64,000 bases of DNA from an uncultured Siphonobacter sp. (GTDB lineage Bacteria; Bacteroidota; Bacteroidia; Cytophagales; Spirosomataceae), in assembly GCA_913775095.1 (NCBI GenBank), contig CAJYIW010000008.1:1-64000 (forward strand). The letters run 5' to 3'. The notes below the pieces were generated by a model. It was given only the letters and a program-made list of their open reading frames with translations. It was not told where the DNA came from and searched no databases. Position numbers and translations under genes: made by a program. Shown here piece by piece: positions 1 through 7,954 of this stretch (positions within the stretch are counted from its first letter, which is position 1; the number at the start of each line of letters is the position of its first letter).

Positions 1-213
1 AAAATAATTAACTCGCCCACCCTAACTGCCTCATAATTAATCCAAAAGAAACTAAAGTTTTTTTCACACCTCTTCCTGCACCACCCATCCCCCCTGCCCC
101 GCCCTCAAAACCTTTTCCCATCTCTCCAGTTATATACTTCTTATACCTTTCTTACGGAAATAGCTCCTTTGTTCTGCCAGTTCTTTCCTTAGCTTTACTT
201 TCTATTGTTATTC
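1..213. other. Intergenic, no gene seen
   Basis: AT-rich, C-tract-containing spacer downstream of the DUF2520 gene. I see no gene, no RNA and no convincing hairpin here. Confidence 0.5.
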
Positions 214-1008
214 CTATAAATACCACTGCATTATACTTTCAGAGAGCACCGAATACAGGCGGGACCACTGCGGCTGATCTTCTAATAGCTGCTGGTGCTT
301 TTGGATCGTTGACTGATCGCCCCGCCTGGCAGGACCCGTCTGAACTTCGGCCGGATGTTCGGATTCCATCATTTTTCGAAAGGTTTCCTTTATAATGGGT
401 CGCATTAATTCGAAATCCAGATTCTGTTCCGTTAACAGCTCTTTCGTAATGGCCCATAAATGGTTAGGAAAGTTATTTGCCCAGACGGCAGCTAAGTGCA
501 GATGCAGACGTTTCGATGAATTAATGAGATATACTTCTTCGCTAATGGATTTCCCTATCTCCAGTAACAGGATTTCTACTTCTTCATTTTCTCCTTCGAT
601 ACACAAAGGCACTTCTTTCCAGGTTAGCTCTATTTTCTTACTGATGCTTTGTAAGGGATAGAACACGCCCGTCTTTACGTCAACATCACTATATATAGAT
701 AGCTGTTCTTTCAGGGAAGTCAACGACATGGCTCCCGCCGTATGGACGATAATTGCGTTCTCGGGCCATACGATTTGTGGGATTATCTCTTTGATGGCAT
801 CGTCGGAGGTAGTCAGGAAGAATACTTCTACTTCGGTTTCCGAGAAATCCAGTTCTTCCATAGGATAGGCTACCGACAGTTTTTCGGTCAGCTCCTCGGC
901 ATGATCTGGATTACGGCTATAAATAAAGACTACTTCATGGTAAGCCCGTTCCAGCTCGACGGACAGGTGATGAGCCACGTTACCAGCTCCGATGAATGCC
1001 ACTTTCAT
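214..1008 (-). CDS. Rossmann-like / DUF2520 domain protein
   Basis: This 264-residue protein starts with a Rossmann dinucleotide-binding motif (GAGNVAHH, residues 8-15). The region that follows resembles F420/NADP oxidoreductases and ProC. The C-terminal half is helical (LHLAAVWANNFPNHLWAI, around residue 170), as in DUF2520 proteins. That family is common in Bacteroidota, and its substrate is not established. It is the last gene of the minus-strand run trpE-trpG-trpD, 29 bases after trpD, so it is probably cotranscribed. The trp context alone is not enough to assign it to tryptophan synthesis. Family assignment is good; the reaction is unknown. Confidence 0.8.
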   Translation of the reverse strand: MKVAFIGAGNVAHHLSVELERAYHEVVFIYSRNPDHAEELTEKLSVAYPMEELDFSETEVEVFFLTTSDDAIKEIIPQIVWPENAIIVHTAGAMSLTSLKEQLSIYSDVDVKTGVFYPLQSISKKIELTWKEVPLCIEGENEEVEILLLEIGKSISEEVYLINSSKRLHLHLAAVWANNFPNHLWAITKELLTEQNLDFELMRPIIKETFRKMMESEHPAEVQTGPARRGDQSTIQKHQQLLEDQPQWSRLYSVLSESIMQWYL

Positions 1009-1037
1009 ACAGACGATGTAATTCTAATGGATGAGCG

Positions 1038-2024
1038 TTAGGATTGAATAAGGTTTTTCAGGGATTGATACGCCCGTCCACTTTCCAGCGATTCCTTGGC
1101 CCGCCCCATCGCCTCTTCCATTGATATCTCCTGAGCAGCGTGTAAGGCCACTGCGGCGTTGGCTAATACAACCTGGGTCTGGGCTTTCGTTCCACGATTA
1201 TCCAAAATTTGAACCAGAATATCGGCGGATTCCTGAAGATTATTACCTCCGGCCAGGTCTTCGGCCTTTAATTGATTCAGACCGATGTCTTCCGGACTAT
1301 ACTGATGCGTTTCTTTATCTTTAATTAACAGGAAATTGCTGGTTAGTGAGACTTCATCGTATCCATCGTAGGCATGAACAACCGCAAAACGTACTCCAGC
1401 CGAGCGAAGTACTCCAGCATACAGCTCGCCCACTTCCGGACTATACACGCCCGAAAGCTGCCGTTTGACCAAAGCCGGGTTCATCAATGGTCCCAATAAA
1501 TTGAAAAAGGTTTTAAAACCCAACTCCCGGCGAACATTTCCAACATGCTTCATGGATGGATGAAACAAAGGAGCGTGCAGGTAACAGATTCCGGCCTTTT
1601 CCAATTGACGACGCAGCCGATCGTAGTCATTCGTGAATTCATATCCCAGCTTTTCGATCACTGTAGATGATCCGACGGAAGATGAAACCCCGTGGTTCCC
1701 GTGCTTGGCTACGGTCTGGCCGGCTCCAGCAATAATGAAAGCCGAAGTCGTTGAGATGTTGAAGGTATTTTTGCCGTCGCCACCCGTACCACATACATCC
1801 ATGGGGTCGAACTCCGAGAAGTCTACGGACAGGCATAACTCAAGCATGGCCTGACGGAAGCCATTTACTTCTTCGACCGTCAGGCCTTTCATGGCATATG
1901 CCGTCAGGAAGGCTGCCGTCTGCGAAGGATTGATTTCGCCCCGGCCAATGGAAAGCAAAGCCTGATAGGCCTGTTCGGTCGTTAAGGTCTGATTCGCTAA
2001 TAATTGGGAAAGTAATTCTTTCAT
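1038..2024 (-). CDS. trpD: Anthranilate phosphoribosyltransferase
   Basis: It transfers phosphoribose from PRPP to anthranilate, the second step of tryptophan synthesis. At 328 residues it has the usual family length. The PRPP-binding glycine-rich loop (CGTGGDGKNTFN) lies near residues 78-89. The KHGNHGVSSSVGSS stretch and the conserved RRELGFKTFFNLLGPLMNP motif follow. It lies 60 bases downstream of trpG in the same direction, consistent with a trpEGD operon. No trpC, trpF, trpB or trpA is present in the window, so the pathway genes are split in this genome. Confidence 0.97.
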   Translation of the reverse strand: MKELLSQLLANQTLTTEQAYQALLSIGRGEINPSQTAAFLTAYAMKGLTVEEVNGFRQAMLELCLSVDFSEFDPMDVCGTGGDGKNTFNISTTSAFIIAGAGQTVAKHGNHGVSSSVGSSTVIEKLGYEFTNDYDRLRRQLEKAGICYLHAPLFHPSMKHVGNVRRELGFKTFFNLLGPLMNPALVKRQLSGVYSPEVGELYAGVLRSAGVRFAVVHAYDGYDEVSLTSNFLLIKDKETHQYSPEDIGLNQLKAEDLAGGNNLQESADILVQILDNRGTKAQTQVVLANAAVALHAAQEISMEEAMGRAKESLESGRAYQSLKNLIQS

Positions 2025-2084
2025 GCCTATACCTATCTATAATGGAGGTTTTGCCTGGGTTACTTATTAAAGAATCAAACCTTA

Positions 2085-2654
2085 TTACTTCAGCCAGTTG
2101 GTCAACATCTCTTTGCCGTATTCCGTCAGATATGCTTCCGGGTGAAACTGTACACCCCGAACGTCATATTTCGTATGGGCTTCGGCCAGTACATATCCCT
2201 TTTCATCCACTGCCGTAACTTTCAATTCTTCGGGCATGGTTTCAGGAATTACCGTCCAGGAGTGATAGCGGCATACTTCGATCGACTCAGGTAATCCCTG
2301 GAAAAGCTTCTCGTTTTCATCCTTTATAATACACGTGGTAGTTACCCCGTGCAGGACATCCCCCATGTTATGCAACCTGGCACCAAATGCTTCACCGATG
2401 GCCTGATGACCGAGGCATACGCCGAAGATGGATTTGGTCGGAGCGTATTCCTTAATAAGGTCCAGCATAATGCCCGCTTCTTCGGGAATGCCGGGGCCGG
2501 GTGACAGTAAGATCTTATCGTATTTCGCGACTTCTGCCAGCGTGATTTTATCATTGCGAAATACGTCTACTTCGTGACCCAGTTCCTTTAATAAGTAAAC
2601 CAGGTTATATACAAAGGAATCGTAGTTATCGAGTACTAATATTTTGTAAGGCAT
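2085..2654 (-). CDS. trpG: Anthranilate synthase component II (glutamine amidotransferase)
   Basis: This class-I glutamine amidotransferase supplies ammonia to TrpE and may also serve para-aminobenzoate synthesis. The N-terminal ILVLDNYDSFVYNL motif, the oxyanion/nucleophile region GVCLGHQAIGEAFG and the HPEA triad segment near the C-terminus (GVQFHPEAYLTEYG) are all present. An open frame extends 21 codons further upstream (to 2717). I chose the ATG at 2654 because the conserved domain begins two residues later and the extension is low in family likeness. It sits 84 bases after trpE. TrpG and PabA cannot be told apart by sequence; pairing with trpE favours TrpG. Confidence 0.94.
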   Translation of the reverse strand: MPYKILVLDNYDSFVYNLVYLLKELGHEVDVFRNDKITLAEVAKYDKILLSPGPGIPEEAGIMLDLIKEYAPTKSIFGVCLGHQAIGEAFGARLHNMGDVLHGVTTTCIIKDENEKLFQGLPESIEVCRYHSWTVIPETMPEELKVTAVDEKGYVLAEAHTKYDVRGVQFHPEAYLTEYGKEMLTNWLK

Positions 2655-2738
2655 CTTTTTGCTTTCGTTGTTCGTTATTAGCGGCCGCCGCTGCGGTTGT
2701 TCGTTGATGGGTCTCATTCCCTGAAAACTGACAACTGA

Positions 2739-4154
2739 TTAAATTTCTTCGGCCATTTCCATGGCTTTGCGTAAAGCGGCTAGTTTGCTGTGAATTTCCT
2801 GTAACTCACTTTCCACGTTTGACTTGGCAACGACGCCCATCCCTGCCTGGTAAAAAAGCGTATTATTCTTGCTCAGGAAGGTACGAATGGCGATGGCGTG
2901 GTTGAAGTCGCCGTTAAAGCTCAGGTGACCGATCGCTCCGCCGTAAATACTCCGGTTCGTCGTTTCGTAGCGATTAATCAACGTCATGGCGTTATGCTTG
3001 GGGGCACCCGAGAGCGTTCCGGCGGGAAAGGTGTCGGCTACTAACTGCAGGGGATTCGTTCCGGCGGTCATTTTACCGACCACTTTTGATACCAGGTGAA
3101 TCACGTGGCTGTAATACTGCACTTCCTTAAAGGTCTCGACTTTCACCTCATCACTGCTGCGGCTTAAGTCATTCCGGGCTAAATCGACCAGCATGACGTG
3201 TTCAGCGGATTCTTTAGGGTCGGCCAGTAACTCGCGGGCCAGCTCCGCGTCGCGTTCGTCGTCACCCGTGCGGCGGAAGGTTCCAGCGATGGGATGAATT
3301 TCGGCCTGACCATTTTTGATGAAAATCTGTTTTTCAGGCGAAGAACCGAAGATGTGGTAGGTCCCGAAATCGAAGTAAAATAAGTAAGGAGAAGGATTGA
3401 TGGAACGTAAGGCCCGATACACCTGAAAGTCATCTCCCCTGAAGGCCCGGGAAAAACGACGCGAAGGCACAATCTGAAAGACATCCCCCCGCAGGCAGTG
3501 CCCGATGCACTTATTCACTACCTCCCGCATTTCATCATCGGTGCGGTTCGTTGCTTCTTCTCCGCTTAACTCAAACGTATTGGAAGACGATTTAGGCGTT
3601 TGAATGAGAAATTCCAGTTGGCTCAGTCCTTCGGTATCCCTGTTTTTAGTATCTCCGTACTGATGTTCAAACAGAAAAACTTCGTTTTTGAAGTGATTGA
3701 AGACAATTACGTATCGATAGACGTAATAAACAATCTGAGGAATGGCGGATTCTTCACTCTTGGGCTGAATCTCAATATCCTCAAAATATTCGACCGAATC
3801 ATACGTCATGTGACCGAACAATCCATTCGTTGGAAAAGGATACCCGGAGTTGGTTTCTGTGAAACTGGCCGCGAAAGCCCGTAAGGTATCTACGGCGTCT
3901 TTCCGGTTTTCCAGTTTAAACTGTTCCGTAGTGCCATCGGGAAATTTCTGAGTTACGACATCCTCATCCAGAATAAAGCTCGCTACAGGATCACAGCCAA
4001 TAAAGCTCAGGCTGTTCTGCATCGCGTGGTAATCGGCACTTTCCAGTAATACGGTATTAGGAAACTGGCGGCGTAAGCGTTGATACGCACTTACCGGAGT
4101 TAACATATCGGCCAGTAATCGACGGGAATGGGTAATAATCGGGTAAGTTTTCAC
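2739..4154 (-). CDS. trpE: Anthranilate synthase component I
   Basis: It converts chorismate plus ammonia (from TrpG) to anthranilate, the committed step of tryptophan synthesis. The protein has 471 residues. The N-terminal part carries the LLESAD motif of the feedback tryptophan site (LLESADYHAMQNSLSFIG, near residues 34-51). The C-terminal chorismate-binding domain shows FQIVPSRRF, the SPYLFYFDFG strand, PIAGTRRT-like IAGTFRRTGDDE, and DTFPAGTLSGAPK. It is the first gene of trpEGD. Transcription appears to be controlled by the attenuator directly upstream (4193-4331). The start at 4154 leaves about 38 bases after the terminator hairpin. Confidence 0.97.
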   Translation of the reverse strand: MKTYPIITHSRRLLADMLTPVSAYQRLRRQFPNTVLLESADYHAMQNSLSFIGCDPVASFILDEDVVTQKFPDGTTEQFKLENRKDAVDTLRAFAASFTETNSGYPFPTNGLFGHMTYDSVEYFEDIEIQPKSEESAIPQIVYYVYRYVIVFNHFKNEVFLFEHQYGDTKNRDTEGLSQLEFLIQTPKSSSNTFELSGEEATNRTDDEMREVVNKCIGHCLRGDVFQIVPSRRFSRAFRGDDFQVYRALRSINPSPYLFYFDFGTYHIFGSSPEKQIFIKNGQAEIHPIAGTFRRTGDDERDAELARELLADPKESAEHVMLVDLARNDLSRSSDEVKVETFKEVQYYSHVIHLVSKVVGKMTAGTNPLQLVADTFPAGTLSGAPKHNAMTLINRYETTNRSIYGGAIGHLSFNGDFNHAIAIRTFLSKNNTLFYQAGMGVVAKSNVESELQEIHSKLAALRKAMEMAEEI

Positions 4155-4192
4155 GTTTGTTTGATCTTAAACGTCCAAATGAAATGAGTTAA

Positions 4193-4236
4193 AACGACAA
4201 CGCCCACTGTTCAGTTGAACAGCGGGCGTTGTCGTT
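4193..4236 (-). terminator. trp attenuator terminator hairpin
   Basis: A 21-bp stem with one mismatch and a 2-base loop, read on the minus strand and followed by TTTT. It lies between the Trp leader peptide and trpE, with no gene ending here, so it acts as a leader terminator and not as an end-of-operon signal. Its 5' arm contains GCTGTTCAAC (4223-4214), which can alternatively pair with 4282-4273. Confidence 0.85.
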
Positions 4237-4272
4237 AATGCTATAATTATCGCTTATCTGACGCAAAAAGAG

Positions 4273-4282
4273 GCTGTTCAAC
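4273..4282 (-). promoter_or_regulatory. Antiterminator segment of trp leader
   Basis: The minus-strand sequence GTTGAACAGC overlaps the leader-peptide stop codon. It is perfectly complementary over 10 bases to 4223-4214 in the terminator's 5' arm. A ribosome stalled at the Trp codons would leave this segment free to form the antiterminator. A ribosome reaching the stop codon would cover it. Confidence 0.8.
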
Positions 4283-4331
4283 CGAGGAATCCCAGTTGCC
4301 ACCACCATGCTTTTGCGAATGAAACGTTCAT
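4278..4331 (-). CDS. trpL: trp operon leader peptide
   Basis: A 17-codon open frame encoding MNVSFAKAWWWQLGFLG followed by TGA. It has three consecutive tryptophan codons (4307-4299). Tryptophan is the rarest amino acid, so three in a row just upstream of trpE, followed by mutually exclusive antiterminator and terminator hairpins, is the signature of ribosome-mediated attenuation. A promoter -7 box (4354-4361) lies immediately upstream. The sequence was too short for standard ORF calling and is also overlapped on the other strand by the spurious N-terminal extension of the next gene. Confidence 0.88.
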   Translation of the reverse strand: MNVSFAKAWWWQLGFLG

Positions 4332-4353
4332 ATTCTTGTCTGATTACTTTCGG

Positions 4354-4361
4354 CAAACTTA
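4354..4361 (-). promoter_or_regulatory. Predicted trp operon promoter -7 box
   Basis: The minus strand reads TAAGTTTG, a full match to the Bacteroidota -7 consensus TAnnTTTG. The transcript would begin near 4347-4350, about 16-19 bases before the leader-peptide ATG. The -33 element is weak (TTTAG-like, at about the expected distance or slightly beyond). Confidence 0.55.
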
Positions 4362-4435
4362 AAAACAATTTCAGAGTTTGGCTAAAGTGTTACCTTTTTT
4401 TTTGTTTTTCAAGGAAGCAAACGGAATTTTGGTTC

Positions 4436-4870
4436 ATGAAAACAAGACTAATGACTGCTTCTCACTTCTCTATACTCAAGACTATCAAGCCCTTTGTCGT
4501 ATCACTTTTTATCCCCTTACTCCTGGCTTCATGTACTCACAAACCCGATTTACAGGGTTTTCCGGTAGAAAAATGGAAGGCGGATAAAGGGGGATGCAAA
4601 GGCGAACGAAAACTCTTGCTGGCTGATTTCAAGAAAATCCGGCAAAATCTGAAAGGGACTTCCTCGAATGATTTCGTGGATATTTTTGGCCGTCCCGACA
4701 TTAATCAGATTGCCGACCGGAATCAGGAATACTACGTGTACTTTCTGGAAGCCGGGCCGCAGTGCGAAGACATCACTAAAAAATCAGAAGCGGCTTCCGT
4801 AGCCATTCGCTTTTCCTCCGTAGGGCTGGCCGCCGAGATTACCTTCCAGAACGGAACGCCGGTACAATGA
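4436..4870 (+). CDS. Hypothetical lipoprotein
   Basis: This is a 144-residue protein of unknown function with a signal peptide ending in a lipobox (LLLASC, Cys33), so it should be lipidated and exported. The mature part is short, with GCKGERKLLLADFKKI and a DIFGRPDINQ segment. This arrangement is loosely reminiscent of BamE/SmpA-type lipoproteins, but I would not assign it. The frame is open upstream to an ATG at 4307. That longer start would overlap the trp leader peptide and give a non-signal N-terminus, so 4436 (or 4451) is the better start. It is transcribed divergently from trp. Confidence 0.75.
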   Translation: MKTRLMTASHFSILKTIKPFVVSLFIPLLLASCTHKPDLQGFPVEKWKADKGGCKGERKLLLADFKKIRQNLKGTSSNDFVDIFGRPDINQIADRNQEYYVYFLEAGPQCEDITKKSEAASVAIRFSSVGLAAEITFQNGTPVQ

Positions 4871-4923
4871 TTTTAAATTTTGAATGAGTGAAGGATTGAA
4901 TGACATCATTGTTCTATTACTTC

Positions 4924-5043
4924 AGCCTTCATCCCGAACATAGCGAGAGACCTTTTGTCGTCATGACACCTCCCTATTACTTATCATTCAAGGACGTTAC
5001 CTGAAATCCCAAGTAAGGTTCTTGGCTACGCTCTGAATGACAG
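4924..5043. repeat. Dispersed intergenic repeat, copy 1
   Basis: The segment begins like CATCCCGAACATAGCGAGAG and ends with AAGTAAGGTTCTTGG...CTGAATGACAG. The end matches the reverse complement of the start of the element at 52888-52996 (CTGTCATTCAGAACGAAACG...). Both look like members of one family of gene-free, partly palindromic repeats found in intergenic DNA of this phylum. Confidence 0.6.
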
Positions 5044-5082
5044 AAAAAAGGTGTTCGTAGTCAACGCTTCATTCATTCAAAA

Positions 5083-5124
5083 CTAAAAATGAGTGAACAG
5101 GTAAAAGTTACCTATTCACTCATT
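5083..5124 (-). terminator. Terminator of the Gfo/Idh operon
   Basis: A 17-bp stem with one mismatch (5088-5104 / 5108-5124) and a 3-base loop, followed on the minus strand by TTTTT. It lies 26 bases beyond the stop codon of the oxidoreductase gene. Confidence 0.8.
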
Positions 5125-5149
5125 CTATCACTCATTCATTCAAACTTAA

Positions 5150-6619
5150 CTACGAACCCAGTGTCCAGCCTTTGCGGTATTCGCGTTTCACGAATTGGTT
5201 GGCCTGCTCGAAGTTCGTGATCCGCATCGCGTTACCATCCCAAAGCAATTTCTTACGGCCAGGATACGCAAAACCTTTACCGTCGGCATTTGGTGTGCGA
5301 ACGTTATAGCTGCGAATGGCCAGGTTACCCATCAAAACAGTTTCCGTCAAAGGTCCTGAGTAATCGAACGATGACGTTAACTTTTTATGGGTTTCTGAAC
5401 CAAAACCTTCTTTACAAGCCCGAACCCAAGCGGTCTGGTGACCACTTTCCGGCATTTTCTGAAGTTCCGTTTCGGTCCATTTATACTTAGCCAGATCCTG
5501 CTCGCTTACTTTTTTCTTTTCGAAGAAGAGCTTGGGTGCATTTCCATACGTTCCGCAGGTCATAATACCTTTTGAACCAATCAGGATTACCCCGTTTGAG
5601 CTGTCGGGATCGCCCAGGGGCTCATCGGCAGGAATCAGATCGGGGTGAAAGGCACGAATACCACCGTCCGTCCAGTTCATGGTAACGGCTGATTTATTCT
5701 TCTTCGTTGCCGGAAATTTGATTTGAACCGAGCTGGATGGTGGGCATCCTTCGGGGATATACTCAGGCGTCCAGTCCTTGATGAAGACGGAACCGGCTGA
5801 ACATTCTACTTCGGTTGGATACCCTAAGCCCAAGACCCGGAATGCGGGATCAATCAGGTGACAACCCATATCGCCCAGAGCTCCGGTACCGAAGTTCCAC
5901 CAGCCCCGCCATTTGAAGGGGTGATAGGCAGGTGTATAATCTACCCATTCGGCAGGACCGATGAACTGATCCCAGGCAATGCCGTCAGGAATTTCTTTCT
6001 GTCCTTTGGGAACGGGAATTCCCTGCGGCCAAACGGGACGGTTCGTCCAGATGTGAACTTCATCCACCGTTCCGATCAGACCCGCGTTGAACCAGTTTAC
6101 CATCTGCCAGCTCCCCACACTAGAGGCTCCCTGGTTACCCATCTGGGAGACAATTTTATACTTACGAGCCGCTTCAGTCATCATCCGGGCTTCGTAGATG
6201 TCGTGCGAAAGGGGTTTCTGAACGTACACGTGCTTACCCGCCTGCATGGCCGCCATGGCAATAACGGCGTGCGTATGGTCAGGCGTTGAGATCGTTACGG
6301 CATCAATATTTTTGCCTTCCTTCTCCAGCATCTCTTTGTAGTTCTGGTAACGTTTGGCGTTAGGGAAACGCTTTACGGAGGCTTCTGCCACTTTCCAGTC
6401 TACGTCACAAAGAGCGACTACGTTTTCAGCTCCGTTGTTATAGGCATTCCAGATATCGCTGGAACCTTTCCCACCGGCACCAATGGCTGCGATATTGAGT
6501 TTATCGGAAGGAGCGGTAAATCCTTTACCTAACACGTGACGGGGAACAATGTAAAAGGCCGCGGCCGAAAGGGCTCCCTTCTTGATAAACTCGCGGCGAG
6601 AGGGGGATTTTTCTTTCAT
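5150..6619 (-). CDS. Gfo/Idh/MocA family oxidoreductase, Tat-exported
   Basis: A 489-residue NAD(P)-dependent sugar oxidoreductase homologue. It begins with a twin-arginine signal (SRREFIKKG, residues 7-15) and a hydrophobic segment, so the folded, cofactor-loaded enzyme is probably exported. The Rossmann motif GAGGKG is at residues 47-52. The STPDHTHA segment and the VQKP (EKP-like) catalytic motif near residue 134 follow. The C-terminal alpha/beta domain contains the GALGDMGCH motif. It lies downstream of a TIM-barrel isomerase in the same direction (58 bases), a pairing typical of Bacteroidota carbohydrate catabolism. The substrate cannot be inferred. Confidence 0.92.
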   Translation of the reverse strand: MKEKSPSRREFIKKGALSAAAFYIVPRHVLGKGFTAPSDKLNIAAIGAGGKGSSDIWNAYNNGAENVVALCDVDWKVAEASVKRFPNAKRYQNYKEMLEKEGKNIDAVTISTPDHTHAVIAMAAMQAGKHVYVQKPLSHDIYEARMMTEAARKYKIVSQMGNQGASSVGSWQMVNWFNAGLIGTVDEVHIWTNRPVWPQGIPVPKGQKEIPDGIAWDQFIGPAEWVDYTPAYHPFKWRGWWNFGTGALGDMGCHLIDPAFRVLGLGYPTEVECSAGSVFIKDWTPEYIPEGCPPSSSVQIKFPATKKNKSAVTMNWTDGGIRAFHPDLIPADEPLGDPDSSNGVILIGSKGIMTCGTYGNAPKLFFEKKKVSEQDLAKYKWTETELQKMPESGHQTAWVRACKEGFGSETHKKLTSSFDYSGPLTETVLMGNLAIRSYNVRTPNADGKGFAYPGRKKLLWDGNAMRITNFEQANQFVKREYRKGWTLGS

Positions 6620-6677
6620 AGTAGAATTAGAATCGGAGCGACTCTAACGGTATGTTGAAATGTAAAAAAGTTAAGAG

Positions 6678-7610
6678 TTATGCCTGAGAAGCGTAGCGTT
6701 CCAGCAATTGCTTCGTTTTCTTAATTCCTTCGTATTCACCCAGCGTATCGCCTTCGTATTCAATGCCGATGATTCCTTTGAAACCCGATTTTTTTACAAT
6801 TTCCATCATGCGGTCGTAATCGGTTTCCACGCAATTTCCTTTGGCATCGAAATCAAAGGTTTTGGCAGAAATACCTTTTGCATACGGTAGCAGCTCCTGC
6901 GTGCCCTTATAACGGTCGTATTCGTCTTCGCACTCGTGATAGCTACCGGGCTTGCGTTTCAGACAGAAGTTTCCGAAATCAGGTAAGGTACCGCAGTTTT
7001 TCAGGCCAACGCCTTTCATTACATCACTCAGCCATTGTCCATTGGAAGAATGCCCACCGTGATTTTCCACGATGACATTGATACCGGTTTTAGCGGCAAA
7101 TTCGCTTAGGGAGTGCAGGCCTTCAATGGCACTTTTCTTTACCTCCTCCGCCGAACCTTCCCCCGCCGCATTCACGCGGATGGTTTTACAGCCCAGAAAC
7201 TTGGCTGCTTCGACCCATTTATAGTGATTTTCAACGGCCTGTTTGCGTTTGGCCGCGTCCTTATGGCCTAATTCGCCTTCCCCATCAATCATGATGAGAT
7301 GGTTCTTCACGCCATTGTCTTTACAGCGTTGCAGCAAATCGTTAAGGTAAGCAGAATCCTGAGCTTTGTCTTTAAAGAACTGGTTGACGTATTCTACTAC
7401 GCTGATGCCAAATTCTTTTTTTGCCAGAGCCGGAAAGTCGAGATTGTCTATTTTTTTGGATCGCAAAGCCCGATGCAGGGACCATTCGGCCAGCGAGATT
7501 TCGAAGAAAGGTTTTTGCCCCAGGGTTCCCGCCCAAAGGTCAGTTGCCGGAAGAGTGGCAGCCGCCGCCAGGCCCAGGTTCCGCAGGAAGGAACGTCGGT
7601 TCTGTTGCAT
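6678..7610 (-). CDS. Sugar phosphate isomerase/epimerase (TIM barrel), exported
   Basis: A 310-residue xylose-isomerase-like TIM-barrel protein with a Tat-like N-terminus ([19 protein letters not shown]). Metal-ligand regions typical of the AP-endonuclease-2 superfamily are visible: VIVENHGG around residue 185, LPDFGNF, and GIIGIEYEG near the C-terminus. The open frame can begin at a TTG (7619). I chose the ATG at 7610 because it immediately precedes the signal sequence. It is the promoter-proximal gene of a two-gene operon with the Gfo/Idh oxidoreductase. Probable role: isomerisation of an oxidised sugar in the periplasm or at the membrane. The exact substrate is unknown. Confidence 0.9.
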   Translation of the reverse strand: MQQNRRSFLRNLGLAAAATLPATDLWAGTLGQKPFFEISLAEWSLHRALRSKKIDNLDFPALAKKEFGISVVEYVNQFFKDKAQDSAYLNDLLQRCKDNGVKNHLIMIDGEGELGHKDAAKRKQAVENHYKWVEAAKFLGCKTIRVNAAGEGSAEEVKKSAIEGLHSLSEFAAKTGINVIVENHGGHSSNGQWLSDVMKGVGLKNCGTLPDFGNFCLKRKPGSYHECEDEYDRYKGTQELLPYAKGISAKTFDFDAKGNCVETDYDRMMEIVKKSGFKGIIGIEYEGDTLGEYEGIKKTKQLLERYASQA

Positions 7611-7954
7611 AGAGATCAAGGTTTAGAGCTGTCGCTTTTCGGTTTGAAAAGTACTGAAGATTTTTTAAAAAATAATGCGTTCAGGATGAAACTAGCAGAA
7701 ATGCCTACCGCCTCTGGAAATGCGGCTATGGACGAGCCTGGGGCCTTCTTCGTTACTTCCTGCAATTTTAACTGGTGAGCCATTCTTTTTATGGCTATTT
7801 TTGTAAGCCCAAAAGATGGATAAGGAGTTCATTTTCAGTTTTTTGACGCCTTTTTTAATAGAAAGTAAATGGTTTATGGTATTTGGAAAGTTTTTCCTAA
7901 GAAAATCCAAATTCTCAAAACTGTTTATCTATAAACTTGTTCTTTATTAAGGAA
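7611..7954. other. Divergent intergenic region, no gene supported
   Basis: 344 bases separate the isomerase (minus) and ispH (plus). Short open frames exist on both strands, but none has coding character or a recognisable start. Promoters for both flanking genes presumably lie here; I cannot place a consensus -7 box with confidence. Confidence 0.5.

Noticed and set aside
4307-4435. N-terminal 43-codon extension of the lipoprotein gene
   Set aside because: It overlaps the trp leader peptide and promoter on the other strand and would place a non-signal sequence before a good lipoprotein signal peptide. The ATG at 4436 is the credible start.
5150-7610. Precise substrate (inositol, glucose or another sugar) for the Gfo/Idh and isomerase pair
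   Set aside because: Both are broad superfamilies. No transporter or regulator in the neighbourhood narrows the substrate.
7692-7910. 72-codon minus-strand frame upstream of the isomerase
   Set aside because: Low-complexity Lys/Asn composition, no start context and no family likeness.
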